Notes: a model not told the origin generated them from the letters alone. A stretch of 64,000 nucleotides of DNA from JAGSPQ01 sp038206395 (GCA_038206395.1 JBBRAX010000022.1:37569-101568); one strand, 5' to 3'. Positions 33,382-43,189 are shown, numbered from the stretch's first letter. Program-made: numbers and translations.

Positions 33382-35412
33382 CTATCGAGGGGTTGTTGGC
33401 AAGGGTCCTGCCAATTCCAGCGTCACGCGAGTTCCTTTCTCTACAAGGCTTCCCGCAGCCGGCTGCTGCGAGGACACCCGACCGCTGCCGGCAAGCCGCG
33501 GTTCGAGGGCGACGGCCAACAACTGGGCGACGGCTTCACGCCCACCCCGGCCGGTGAGATTCGGGACACGCACGGCGCCTTCAGGGGCGTCGAGCTCTTC
33601 GATGGCTGCAACGACAGGGTTCACCGCCGCCTTGTTGCTCTTCGCGGCGGGCGGTTCGGCGGGGACGGCGGCAACTTTGCCCGGCTTCTCGGGGGTGGGC
33701 GGCCGTGACGCCTTGACGGAAAGGTATGGCATCGCTGCAGTGGCGATTTCCTTGAAGGCGGGTGCGGCGACGATGCCGCCGTAGACGTCTGTCTTGGGCT
33801 CGTCGATCACGACCAGCACCACGAGGCGGGGATCTTCAGCCGGCACGACGCCGATGAACGAAGCGATGCGCTTGTCGGAGTATCCCCGGGCGACGGGGTC
33901 GACCTTCTGGGCAGTGCCCGTCTTGCCGGCGACGCGGTACTCGTCCATTCGCGCGCGCGGGGCGGTGCCTTCTTTCTCGACGACGGTCTCGAGCATGGCG
34001 ATGACGCGTCGGGCGTTGGCGGCCGAGACGACGCGGCGCACCTGCACGGGCTGGTTGTCGATCAGCGTGACGCCGTCGGGGTCGACGACCTTCTGCACCA
34101 GGTATGGCTTCATCAGCACGCCGCCGTTGGCAAGCGCGCCATACCCGGCGGCCAGCTGAATGGCGGTGGCGGTGAGGCCCTGGCCGAAAGATTCGGTCGC
34201 CAGTGAGACCTCGGCGCGCGGAAAAGGGATGACGCCCTTGCCTTCACCCGGAAGCCCAAGGCCCGCGCGTTCGCCGAAGCCGAACTTGCCGTAGTACTCG
34301 ACGAGGCGATCGCGGCCGAGCGCGGCGCCAATCTTTGCGGCGCCGATGTTCGAGCTGACCTGGAGGATGCTCTTCACGTCGAGCGAATCGTGCGGGTGGG
34401 TGTCGTTGATGACGTGCTTGCCGATGCGCCAGGCGCCCTTCTCGCAGTTGAAGGACGTCGTCTCGCTGACGAGCTTTTCCTCGAGCGCAGCGGCGACGAC
34501 GAAGGCCTTGAAGGTCGAGCCGGGCTCGAAGGCGTCGGTGGCGGCGCGGTTGCGAAGCGCGTTCTTCTGCGCGGCAGCGGGCGAGTTCGGGTTGAAGCGG
34601 GGGTAGTTGGCGAGCGCGAGGATCTGGCCGGTGGCCGGGTCGAGCACGACGACGGTGCCGGCGGAGGCCTTCGCGTCTTCGACGGCGCGGGTCAGCGCCT
34701 TCTCGGTGACGTACTGCAGGTGCCGATCGAGGGTGAGCGTGACGGCAGCGCCCTGACGCGCGGAGCTGTCTTCGATGCCGTGGGTCAACAGCTTGCGGCC
34801 GCGCGCGTCGCGAAAGCCGCGCTGGGTGGCGACATCGCCCGAGAGCTCGGACTCGAAGGCGAGTTCGAGCCCGTCAAGGCCGTGGCCGTCGGTGCCGACG
34901 AGCCCGATGACGTGCGCGCCGAGCTCGCGCTGCGGGTAGAAGCGGCGCGGCTCTTTGGTGAAGCCGATGCCCGGCAGGCCCAGCGCGTTGACCTTCGTCA
35001 CTTCGGCGGGCGTCACCTGCCGCTTCACCCACGCAAACCGCCGCGCTTTGACGAGCTTCGCGAACAAATCGCCCTGATCGAGTTCCAGCGCCTTGCTGAG
35101 CGCGCGGGCGGCGAGCTTCTCGTCGGGAAGCATCGACGGGTCGACCCAGATCGAGTCGACGTCGACGCTCTGGGCCAGCGGCACGCCGCGGCGATCGAAG
35201 ATGTCACCGCGGCGGGCGGGGATCTCGACCTGGCGCACGTACTGATCCTGCGCCATGCCCTTGAGCATCTGCTGCTGGTGCACCTGCAGTTGGAAGGCGC
35301 GGGCGACCACCGCGACGAGCAGCACGATGAAGACCGCGCCCATCACGAGCACGCGCAGCCGCATCCACTTCGTGGGCGCTTCGAGCGAGACGGTGTGCTT
35401 GAGGTCGCGCAC
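33382..35412 (-). CDS. ftsI: Septal penicillin-binding protein FtsI/PBP3 with C-terminal PASTA domain
   Basis: The protein has 676 residues. A cytosolic N-terminus and one helix (about 22-40) lead to the dimerisation/pedestal domain (P-A-R-R-G-D-I-F-D-R-R-G at 65-76) and the transpeptidase domain. Catalytic motifs are S299-T-F-K302, S-S-N at 353-355 and K-T-G at 497-499. A linker rich in P, K and A (about 565-610) precedes a single PASTA domain (V-R-V-P-N-L-T-G ... V-E-K-G-T-R-V-T-L-E-L). It cross-links septal peptidoglycan as the partner of FtsW. The PASTA addition resembles Spo VD/PBP2x-type proteins rather than E. coli PBP3. It follows ftsL by 5 bases. Confidence 0.95.
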   Translation of the reverse strand: MRDLKHTVSLEAPTKWMRLRVLVMGAVFIVLLVAVVARAFQLQVHQQQMLKGMAQDQYVRQVEIPARRGDIFDRRGVPLAQSVDVDSIWVDPSMLPDEKLAARALSKALELDQGDLFAKLVKARRFAWVKRQVTPAEVTKVNALGLPGIGFTKEPRRFYPQRELGAHVIGLVGTDGHGLDGLELAFESELSGDVATQRGFRDARGRKLLTHGIEDSSARQGAAVTLTLDRHLQYVTEKALTRAVEDAKASAGTVVVLDPATGQILALANYPRFNPNSPAAAQKNALRNRAATDAFEPGSTFKAFVVAAALEEKLVSETTSFNCEKGAWRIGKHVINDTHPHDSLDVKSILQVSSNIGAAKIGAALGRDRLVEYYGKFGFGERAGLGLPGEGKGVIPFPRAEVSLATESFGQGLTATAIQLAAGYGALANGGVLMKPYLVQKVVDPDGVTLIDNQPVQVRRVVSAANARRVIAMLETVVEKEGTAPRARMDEYRVAGKTGTAQKVDPVARGYSDKRIASFIGVVPAEDPRLVVLVVIDEPKTDVYGGIVAAPAFKEIATAAMPYLSVKASRPPTPEKPGKVAAVPAEPPAAKSNKAAVNPVVAAIEELDAPEGAVRVPNLTGRGGREAVAQLLAVALEPRLAGSGRVSSQQPAAGSLVEKGTRVTLELAGPLPTTPR

Positions 35413-35417
35413 TTTCT

Positions 35418-35732
35418 TTAGTTGGTGACGTGGAAGATCGCCGACGGCGCGGGCGGCCCCATCTGCAGCTTCGTGCGCGCGATCGACTCGAGGCGCGAGG
35501 GCGAACGAAGCGTGGCGAGCTCGAGCTTGAGCCGATCGTGCTCACGCATCAGCTCGCCGCCGGCCTGGTCGAGGCGCGACAGCTCGTAGCCGACCTTCAC
35601 CACCAGCACGCGGCCGGTGACGTGGACGATGCCGACGGTGGCGAAGAGCACCACCAGCAACGCGGCGGGCAACAGCTCGAAGAAGATGACCCCGAACGAC
35701 ACGCCGCGGCGGCCTTCGATCGCAATGCTCAT
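35418..35732 (-). CDS. ftsL: Cell division protein FtsL
   Basis: This bitopic protein has 104 residues: a short cytosolic start, one helix (about 17-42, F-E-L-L-P-A-A-L-L-V-V-L-F) and a heptad-type coiled coil (Y-E-L-S-R-L-D-Q-A-G-G-E-L-M-R-E-H). It ends in an L-E-S-I-A-R-T-K-L-Q-M region typical of FtsL. Position between rsmH and ftsI is diagnostic because sequence conservation is low. It works with FtsB and FtsQ to activate FtsWI. The ATG overlaps the rsmH stop by 4 bases. Confidence 0.9.
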   Translation of the reverse strand: MSIAIEGRRGVSFGVIFFELLPAALLVVLFATVGIVHVTGRVLVVKVGYELSRLDQAGGELMREHDRLKLELATLRSPSRLESIARTKLQMGPPAPSAIFHVTN

Positions 35733-36640
35733 GGCTTCACTTTTTTGATTGCCCGGAGCTTCGCGCTGCGCGCCCGGGGGTTGTTTGAGACTTCTTGGTC
35801 GGCAGCGACGATGGGTTTCTTGGTCAGCGCCTGAAAATCAGCTTCGACCTCGACGGGGATCATCGGCAGGCCGCGGGGAAGATCGTCGGGAACATCGCCG
35901 CAGAGCTTCTTGAAGGCCTGCTTCACCTTGCGGTCTTCCAGCGAGTGGAAAGAGATGATCGCGGCCACCCCGCCCGGCTTGAGCACGGAAGGAATGGCGG
36001 CGAGCGCGTCGTCGAGCTGGCCGAGCTCTTCGTTCACCGCGATGCGAAGGGCCTGGAAGGTGCGGGTGGCGACGTGGATCTTCTCGGGCCAGGCGCGGCG
36101 CGGCACGGCGCCTTCGATCGCCTTGACGGCCTCGAGCGTGGTCGCAGGCTTCGCGAACTTGAGCGCCCGGGCGATGGGCCGGGAAAAGCGTTCTTCGCCG
36201 TATTCGAAGATGAGGTTGGCGAGCGCCTCTTCCTCGAGGGTGACGATCAGCTCGGCAGCGGTGCTGCCTTCGTCGGACATGCGCATGTCCAGCGGGCCGT
36301 CGTTCTGGAAAGAGAAGCCGCGCGAGGCTTCGTCGAACTGCGGCGAGCTGACGCCGAGGTCGAGCAGGAAGCCGTCGACGGGGCCGTCGACGAGGTGCGC
36401 GACGGTGCCGAACTCGCCCTGCACCGAACGGAAGCGGTCGCCGAAGCGGGCGAGGCGTTGGCCGGCGGCGGCGAGGGCGCGCGGGTCGCGGTCGATGCCG
36501 ATCACGGACGCACCGGCATCCAGCAGCGCCTCGCTGTGACCTCCGCCTCCGAGTGTTCCGTCGACGATCAACCTGCCCGCTCCGGGTTCGAGTAGTCGCA
36601 CCGCCTCGGTGAGGAGGACGGTCTGGTGAGAGAAGGCCAA
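35729..36640 (-). CDS. rsmH: 16S rRNA (cytosine(1402)-N(4))-methyltransferase RsmH (MraW)
   Basis: The protein has 303 residues. It opens with F-S-H-Q-T-V-L-L-T-E-A and the SAM loop V-D-G-T-L-G-G-G-G-H-S-E (about 25-36), then D-R-D-P-R-A-L near 51. L-L-D-L-G-V-S-S-P-Q-F-D near 91-102 and the late I-I-S-F-H-S-L-E-D-R-K-V-K are both family signatures. It methylates C1402 in the decoding centre. The short N-terminus before H-Q-T-V is normal for the family. Confidence 0.97.
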   Translation of the reverse strand: MAFSHQTVLLTEAVRLLEPGAGRLIVDGTLGGGGHSEALLDAGASVIGIDRDPRALAAAGQRLARFGDRFRSVQGEFGTVAHLVDGPVDGFLLDLGVSSPQFDEASRGFSFQNDGPLDMRMSDEGSTAAELIVTLEEEALANLIFEYGEERFSRPIARALKFAKPATTLEAVKAIEGAVPRRAWPEKIHVATRTFQALRIAVNEELGQLDDALAAIPSVLKPGGVAAIISFHSLEDRKVKQAFKKLCGDVPDDLPRGLPMIPVEVEADFQALTKKPIVAADQEVSNNPRARSAKLRAIKKVKP

Positions 36641-36643
36641 ACG

Positions 36644-37063
36644 TCAGCCGGCGGTGAGAATGGCGCGATCGAACGACGCGATCGCGTCGACGGTTTCGGC
36701 GTAGTAGTCGAAGGCGTCGTTTGCGCCGGCCGACCGGAAGATGGCGTGGATGTACGGCGACATTCCGCAGAGCTTGATGTCGCCGCCCAGGTGTCGAAGG
36801 CCCGAAGCGCGCAGCATCAGCGGCCGCACGACGCGGTAGTCGACGTGGCTCACGTCAGAGAAGTCGATGATGACGCGACGCACGCCGCGGCTGCTGAAGC
36901 GAAAGAGCTGATCAGCAATTTCGTCGTACTCACGAACGCCGATCTCGCCTTCGAGCGCGAGCGTCATGTGCGCGACGCGAGTCTGCGGCACGAACGCCTT
37001 CGCCCTGGGAGCCTCTTTGGTGACTTCGATCTGCGACAGCTCAAGTGCGGCCAGCTCGGACAT
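36644..37063 (-). CDS. STAS-domain protein inserted in the dcw cluster
   Basis: The protein has 139 residues from the ATG at 37063, which has GGAGGG 8 bases upstream; a GTG three codons earlier sits on that site. After about 28 residues of unknown type the sequence follows the STAS fold: V-A-H-M-T-L-A-L-E-G-E-I, V-R-R-V-I-I-D-F-S-D-V-S-H-V-D-Y-R and L-G-G-D-I-K-L-C-G. Anti-sigma-factor antagonists have a phosphorylatable Ser/Thr after the D in that central motif, but here it is D75-Y-R, so partner-switching by phosphorylation at that site looks impossible. It lies 3 bases upstream of rsmH and 31 bases after mraZ, hence in the division operon. Its partner is unknown. Confidence 0.72.
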   Translation of the reverse strand: MSELAALELSQIEVTKEAPRAKAFVPQTRVAHMTLALEGEIGVREYDEIADQLFRFSSRGVRRVIIDFSDVSHVDYRVVRPLMLRASGLRHLGGDIKLCGMSPYIHAIFRSAGANDAFDYYAETVDAIASFDRAILTAG

Positions 37064-37094
37064 TAAAGACACCCTCCAAAGGACCTGCGGGTTT

Positions 37095-37547
37095 TCAGGA
37101 CTGCTTGAGCTCGGTGAGGACGCGCATGACGTCGGCGGAACCTGCTTCGGTGCGGGCTTCGTCCTGCGCCTTCGCCCACCCTTCTTTCGACCAGAGCTCG
37201 ATCACCTTCACCATCCCGGCCCAGATGACGTCCTTCTCGAGCGAGGCGTGCGCGCGCAGCGTCGGCGGGATCAAGATGCGGCCGAGCTTGTCGAGTGGGC
37301 ACTCCTGGGCGCTGGCGACGTAGAGCCGCATCAGCTGCTTCACGCCGGGCTCCATCGGGTTGCGGCGAGAGAGCGCGAGCTCGAGCTGTTCCCACTCGCG
37401 CACCGGGTACGCGTGAAGACAGGCGTCGAGCGAGGTCGTGACGATCAGGCGTTCGTCGTACGAGCCGACCAGCGTCTCGCGCAGCTTCGCCGGGAAGCTC
37501 GTGCGTCCTTTCCCGTCAATCTGGTGTTCGAACACGCCGCGAAACAC
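37095..37547 (-). CDS. mraZ: Transcriptional regulator MraZ
   Basis: The protein has 150 residues with two AbrB-like half-domains. The first is I-D-G-K-G-R-T-S-F-P-A-K (about 10-21) and the second L-D-K-L-G-R-I-L-I-P-P (about 85-95), each with the conserved D-x-x-x-R. MraZ represses the dcw operon and its own gene by binding spaced direct repeats. It is the first gene of the cluster. The start is GTG at 37547 (F-R-G-V-F-E-H-Q follows). A candidate binding array lies 36 bases upstream. Confidence 0.95.
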   Translation of the reverse strand: MFRGVFEHQIDGKGRTSFPAKLRETLVGSYDERLIVTTSLDACLHAYPVREWEQLELALSRRNPMEPGVKQLMRLYVASAQECPLDKLGRILIPPTLRAHASLEKDVIWAGMVKVIELWSKEGWAKAQDEARTEAGSADVMRVLTELKQS

Positions 37548-37582
37548 TCTTTGCCCCGGTCAGCCTCTACGCGGCACTCTGA

Positions 37583-37607
37583 TCCGCGAAATACCACTTC
37601 TTGCCAC
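37583..37607 (-). promoter_or_regulatory. Candidate MraZ-binding direct repeats upstream of the dcw cluster
   Basis: Read on the minus strand, GTGGC, GTGGT and GCGGA stand in line, each separated by exactly five bases (37607 down to 37583). Known MraZ sites are short TGGG-type repeats with 5-base spacers upstream of mraZ. The match here is degenerate (TGGC, TGGT, CGGA), but the 10-base spacing and position fit autoregulation. A weak TTGATC/TAGTTT hexamer pair lies just upstream. Confidence 0.4.
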
Positions 37608-37755
37608 CGGCCGAAAACTAGCCCGATTTGCGGGGAGATCAAGATTCGTGAGAGCTTCCGGGCGCCGGGGGCTGATCGAATCGAGGGGCCGCGGCAACAA
37701 AGGGTAAAGGCCGCGTCCTTATTACCGGGACCAATTGCGCTGGGAGGCGCACGAC

Positions 37756-38364
37756 ATGAACACCCGACTCTTGACAGTTTCCGTAGCAGTTCTGAGCTTT
37801 TGCGCGTGTGGACCCCAGGCGCAGATCAGCGGTGGGAAGCAAGGCGCCTCTGAAGCGCTGTTCGCCGCGTCACAGCCCCTGAAGGGCGGCGCAGACAAGA
37901 TGAGCTCGAAAATCGACCTGTCGGCGTCGATCAACGTGAAGTGCGTGGAAGGCGGCTCGGTGTCGTTGAGCGGCTTCGGCGTGGTGCTCGGTGGCACCGG
38001 CCTGGTGGACGTCTCGCAGACCTTCACTGCCGACTACAACAACTGCGGCGTGATGACGTCGTCCGGCGTGGCCGGGCTGACGGGCTCGCTGAAGGTCGAG
38101 CAGGCGATCAAGGTCGAGACGGGCAGCGTCGGCCTGGATCAGACGATCAAGGGCAAGCTGCAGTGGTCGGGCGCGGTGAACGACTTCCTCGACCTCGACG
38201 TGAGCCAGAAGCTTGCGGTCGACGCGCTGAGCCAGACGTCAGGCGGCGTGTCGATGGTGGTGAAGGGCACGGTGATCGACAGCGAAGGCACCTTCACGTT
38301 CAACGAAGCCGTGAACGTGACGCCGGGCAAGATCACCGTCGAGATCGCGAACGAGAAGAAGTAG
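37756..38364 (+). CDS. Predicted lipoprotein, unknown function
   Basis: The protein has 202 residues from the ATG at 37756, with GGGAGG 8 bases upstream; an earlier in-frame start at 37735 would spoil the signal. The signal ends S-F-C-A-C (Cys18). The mature part is rich in Gly, Ser, Val and Thr with alternating hydrophobic strands (S-G-F-G-V-V-L-G-G-T-G-L, L-T-G-S-L-K-V-E-Q-A-I-K-V), a beta-barrel or beta-solenoid look. It is divergent from mraZ across a 208-base intergenic region that also holds the dcw control signals. Confidence 0.6.
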   Translation: MNTRLLTVSVAVLSFCACGPQAQISGGKQGASEALFAASQPLKGGADKMSSKIDLSASINVKCVEGGSVSLSGFGVVLGGTGLVDVSQTFTADYNNCGVMTSSGVAGLTGSLKVEQAIKVETGSVGLDQTIKGKLQWSGAVNDFLDLDVSQKLAVDALSQTSGGVSMVVKGTVIDSEGTFTFNEAVNVTPGKITVEIANEKK

Positions 38365-38407
38365 CGCCGGGCAGCCTCAACTTCCGCTGGATTTTTGAAC
38401 AGCACGG

Positions 38408-38445
38408 GCGCGGGACGATTTTTTACGATCGTTCCGCGCTTTGCA
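38408..38445 (+). terminator. Probable intrinsic terminator after the lipoprotein
   Basis: A 12-bp stem (38408-38419 with 38428-38439, one G-T wobble) encloses an 8-base loop and is followed by TTTGCATTT. It lies 44 bases after the stop at 38364. The T-rich tail is interrupted, so strength is uncertain. Confidence 0.5.
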
Positions 38446-38466
38446 TTTCAAGGGTAGGTTGGTTCG

Positions 38467-39192
38467 GTGAGCCGGAAAGCTGCCCCTGGGGAACCCATCC
38501 GGCTGAAGGTCGTCTACAAGACCCCGCTCGCGTTGATTTCCGAGTTCACCCGCAGCGTCGGCAAGGGCGGCGTGGCGATCGCGAGCCGGAAGATGGCGCC
38601 CGTCGGTACCAGGTTCATCTTCGAGCTGCAGGCGAAGGGCGTGCCCGACCTGGTCGAGGTGCACGGTGAGGTGGTGAGCGTCGCTCCGCAGTCGGCGGGC
38701 ATGTTTCTCTTGAACATCCGCTACCACCAGCCGGACAACCGCGACGGGCTGGACGCGCTGCTGCGAAGAATCTTCGAGGCGCAGAAGTACGAGAAGGTTC
38801 GCAAGCACGTGCGAATCCCGCTCCAGCTGCGGGCGACAGAAGACAAAGCGAACTCGATTGCCTACCTGGTGCGCGACATTTCCTTCGGCGGCCTGGGCAT
38901 CGAGATCGAAGCGACGGAAGTGCCGCGCTGGGTGAAGGTGAACGAGCCGGTGTTTCTCGAGCTGACGTTGTCGGTGGGCGTGCTCGCGCTGCACGGGGAA
39001 ATCGTCTGGGTGATGACGCCGCCCAAAGATCGGGCGCGGCTGATGAACCCGGGGTTCGGCGTGGCCTTCGGCAAGTTGCGCGGCGACACGGTCGAGCACC
39101 TCGAACGGATCCTCACGTTCCGCGGGCTGCCTCCGCCTCCGTGGAAGGCGAAGGTGAGCTTCGGGATGGACGCCGTCTCGCGAATGCCGTGA
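38467..39192 (+). CDS. Tandem PilZ-domain protein
   Basis: The protein has 241 residues with two PilZ-like domains. The first (about 10-105) is degenerate: it lacks R-x-x-x-R and has S-V-G-K-G-G in place of the D-x-S-x-x-G motif, as in the Myxococcus-type PilZ subfamily. The second (about 110-225) is intact: R-K-H-V-R at 112-116 and D-I-S-F-G-G at 137-142, so it can probably bind c-di-GMP. The GTG start at 38467 is chosen by family alignment. It converges with the acyl-CoA dehydrogenase gene, leaving a single base between the stops. Confidence 0.75.
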   Translation: MSRKAAPGEPIRLKVVYKTPLALISEFTRSVGKGGVAIASRKMAPVGTRFIFELQAKGVPDLVEVHGEVVSVAPQSAGMFLLNIRYHQPDNRDGLDALLRRIFEAQKYEKVRKHVRIPLQLRATEDKANSIAYLVRDISFGGLGIEIEATEVPRWVKVNEPVFLELTLSVGVLALHGEIVWVMTPPKDRARLMNPGFGVAFGKLRGDTVEHLERILTFRGLPPPPWKAKVSFGMDAVSRMP

Positions 39193-39193
39193 G

Positions 39194-40960
<1,767 letters not shown>

Positions 40961-41029
40961 GGCAATCGCTCCAGGTGTTCGGAAGAATGAAAAGTTGCTG
41001 GCGACGGCCGGGCAAGATACTCGCGCGGC

Positions 41030-41368
41030 ATGCGGACGTCGCTGGCCATTGCTCTCGCGGTTGGGCTCTTCGGGGTGGGCTGCGGCCCGACCATCGGCGA
41101 TCCGTGCACGACGAACACCGACTGCGGCCCCGCGGCGATCTGCGTCCAGAAGGACTTCGCGCCAGGCGGCTACTGCACGATGAGCTGCAAGGTCGAAGAG
41201 CCGAACAACACCTGCCCCACCGGCTCGACGTGCGTGCGGGATGCGCTGGCGAAGAACACCGCCGCCTGCTTCCGCACCTGCAATCGGACCCCTGACTGCC
41301 GCAACGGGTACAGCTGCCGCACCGTGAACAACTCGGTGAACATCTGCGTGGGCGCGGTCGGCTTCTAA
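41030..41368 (+). CDS. Small Cys-rich lipoprotein with a PGGYC module
   Basis: The protein has 112 residues. The signal ends F-G-V-G-C (Cys18). The mature part is one complete Cys-rich module: G-D-P-C-T-T-N-T-D-C-G-P, then F-A-P-G-G-Y-C-T-M-S-C, T-C-V-R-D, C-F-R-T-C, C-R-N-G-Y-S-C-R. This is the same arrangement as the modules in the lipoproteins at 9864 and 47338 and in the protease at 56280. It is probably an exported disulphide-rich domain; its ligand is unknown. It converges with the next gene, one base apart. Confidence 0.7.
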   Translation: MRTSLAIALAVGLFGVGCGPTIGDPCTTNTDCGPAAICVQKDFAPGGYCTMSCKVEEPNNTCPTGSTCVRDALAKNTAACFRTCNRTPDCRNGYSCRTVNNSVNICVGAVGF

Positions 41369-41369
41369 T

Positions 41370-42149
41370 TTAGATCCCTGCGTCGCGCTGGGACGGCCGC
41401 GGGTAGACCAGACAGGCCTCGGCAAACACGACGCTGTCTCTCGTGAGCCAGTTGGTGGCGATGGCGCGAATCGCGTCGTGCATCGGCATCGCGTAGGTCG
41501 GCATGAAGCAGACGTCGGGGGCTGCGGCGAAGCGGCCTTTCACGCGGTCGAGGCCCTTCTGGAGCGTGACGAGATCGTAGGCGCCGCCGCGGGTGGGCAC
41601 GGTGGGGCCCTTGGCGTCGTTGCCGGCGAGCTTGCCCATGTTGGTCTGCAGCTCAAAGCCGTCGGTGCGGTGGACGATGCGCAGCTTTCCAGCGACGGAC
41701 TCGTCGAGCCAGGCGTTGAAGTTGGCTTCGTCGCGCAGCTTTACGGGCCAGGCGAGCGTCGGGACGTCGGGTGATTGCAGCCAGACCTGGGCGCCTGCAT
41801 CGTCGAGGCGCGCGAGAAGCGGCAGCTGCTGGGCGAGGTAAGCGTCGGCGTCGAAGGACAAGAGGACGACGGACTGCGCGTCGAGGTCGGCGAGGGTGAC
41901 GGGTTTGCCGCCGGAAGAGATCGCCTCGCCCTTGATGTCGAGCCGCCGCGCGGTGGCCGGAGCGGGCTCCCCACTGAAGGTGAACGGCTTGACGCTGTAA
42001 GTCGCCGCCCCTGTTCCGCCGTCGGGATTAGCGGGCTCGAGGGTCAGTGGTTCGAGCGGCACGGGCTTTTGCGGAGGCGGCGCGGGCGCAGGCTTTGGCT
42101 TGTCGGCGCAGCCCGCGAGAAGAAGGAGCAGGACGAGACAGCGGCTCAT
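41370..42149 (-). CDS. Predicted lipoprotein with thioredoxin-fold-like region
   Basis: The protein has 259 residues from the ATG at 42149. The signal ends L-L-L-L-A-G-C (Cys14) and is followed by a proline-rich linker of about 25 residues. The centre (I-K-G-E-A-I-S-S-G-G-K-P-V-T-L-A-D-L, then V-V-L-L-S-F-D-A-D-A-Y) resembles the start of peroxiredoxin/thioredoxin-like domains but has no C-x-x-C, so redox activity is doubtful. Its ATG overlaps the stop of the DUF2183 phosphatase gene by 4 bases, so the two are co-translated and may work together. Confidence 0.6.
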   Translation of the reverse strand: MSRCLVLLLLLAGCADKPKPAPAPPPQKPVPLEPLTLEPANPDGGTGAATYSVKPFTFSGEPAPATARRLDIKGEAISSGGKPVTLADLDAQSVVLLSFDADAYLAQQLPLLARLDDAGAQVWLQSPDVPTLAWPVKLRDEANFNAWLDESVAGKLRIVHRTDGFELQTNMGKLAGNDAKGPTVPTRGGAYDLVTLQKGLDRVKGRFAAAPDVCFMPTYAMPMHDAIRAIATNWLTRDSVVFAEACLVYPRPSQRDAGI

Positions 42150-43093
42150 GGAAAGACCCGGGCGACACATTCTTTGCTGGCGAGGCCTGCATCGACGGCG
42201 TCGAGCGCGGCGGCCTTTGGTTCGTCGAAGAGGAACATGCCGTCGAAGCGCTTCTTGTCGATCGAACGGCCGGCGTTGCGAATGTAGATGCGGCGGATCC
42301 GTTCGGGGAACTCTTCGTTGATCTGCCGGTAGACCTCGGGGTCGTGCTCGCCCGAGTCGCCGACGAGCACTGCGGGGTTCGGCATCGCGCGGAGCAGCGA
42401 ACGGATGATGGGCTGCTTGTAGTCGGACAACGTGTTGGGGCCGAGGTCGCGCAGGTAGAGGCCCATCGGAGGGAAGCGGTGGTTGCTGAGGAAGGTGCCG
42501 ACGCGCCACGCGAACTGCAGGGGCGAGCCGCTGACGAGCGCGAAGGCGGGCTGGCCGACGTTCTCGCGCAGGCAGCCGTAGAAGTCGGCCATGCCCTTGA
42601 CGACGGGCTGGCTCTTCTCGTCGGACATCAGCGAGTTGGCGATCAGCCGTCGCCGGCTGAGCACCTCGGTGACGGCGATGGTGTCGTCGAAGTCCGAGAT
42701 GACGAAGAAGGCTGCGGAAGGCGCGAGGATCTCGACGGCGGCGACCGCGGTGCTGGCGCTGGGCACGCGGGCCTCGGCCTTGAGCATGCCGAGGGTGAAC
42801 GGCTGGTCGGCAGGCGCCTCGAAGACGGCCTCGAAGTTTCCGTCGTGGCCCGAGGTGACGTTCATTGACTGGCCGGCGAAGCGGACCTCGACTGGGGCGT
42901 CGACCCAGTTGGTGACCAGGAGGCGCCGCATGTTCTTGCTGAGGGTCGAGCTGCCGTCAGTGGGCGTGTCTTTGAGGACGCGGCCGGTGAGGGTCACCCT
43001 GCTCGGGTGGCCGATGGCGGGGAAGAGCAGCGTGGCACCGCCGGCGAACGCGAGGGCCGGGAAGACGAGCAGGACCACGGGCAGGTGTCGCAT
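42146..43093 (-). CDS. DUF2183 (App1-like) phosphatidate phosphatase family protein
   Basis: The protein has 315 residues. The start at 43093 has AAGGAG 5 bases upstream; an ATG 6 codons earlier overlaps that site. A signal peptide (L-P-V-V-L-L-V-F-P-A-L-A-F-A-G) is followed by a beta-rich domain of about 100 residues and then the DUF2183 catalytic domain with the HAD motif D134-F-D136-D-T138, L-V-S-G-S-P (motif II), D-Y-K and G-D-S-G-E-H-D-P-E. Yeast App1 dephosphorylates phosphatidate and diacylglycerol pyrophosphate. Here the enzyme would act in the periplasm on envelope lipids. It is coupled to the downstream lipoprotein gene. Confidence 0.8.
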   Translation of the reverse strand: MRHLPVVLLVFPALAFAGGATLLFPAIGHPSRVTLTGRVLKDTPTDGSSTLSKNMRRLLVTNWVDAPVEVRFAGQSMNVTSGHDGNFEAVFEAPADQPFTLGMLKAEARVPSASTAVAAVEILAPSAAFFVISDFDDTIAVTEVLSRRRLIANSLMSDEKSQPVVKGMADFYGCLRENVGQPAFALVSGSPLQFAWRVGTFLSNHRFPPMGLYLRDLGPNTLSDYKQPIIRSLLRAMPNPAVLVGDSGEHDPEVYRQINEEFPERIRRIYIRNAGRSIDKKRFDGMFLFDEPKAAALDAVDAGLASKECVARVFP

Positions 43094-43141
43094 CTTGTCT
43101 CCTTCTAGCATCGCCCCGCCTCGGCCCTTATTTGGTCTCTT

Positions 43142-43150
43142 TGCTACAAT
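43142..43150 (+). promoter_or_regulatory. Candidate extended -10 promoter
   Basis: TGCTACAAT is an extended -10 element (TGn followed by TACAAT, 5/6 match) located 40 bases upstream of the lipoprotein ATG at 43190, a suitable distance for a short leader. No good -35 is present, which is usual for extended -10 promoters. Confidence 0.4.
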
Positions 43151-43189
43151 CGGCTACAGACAGACGGGCCGCTTCGAGGAGTTTTTCCC

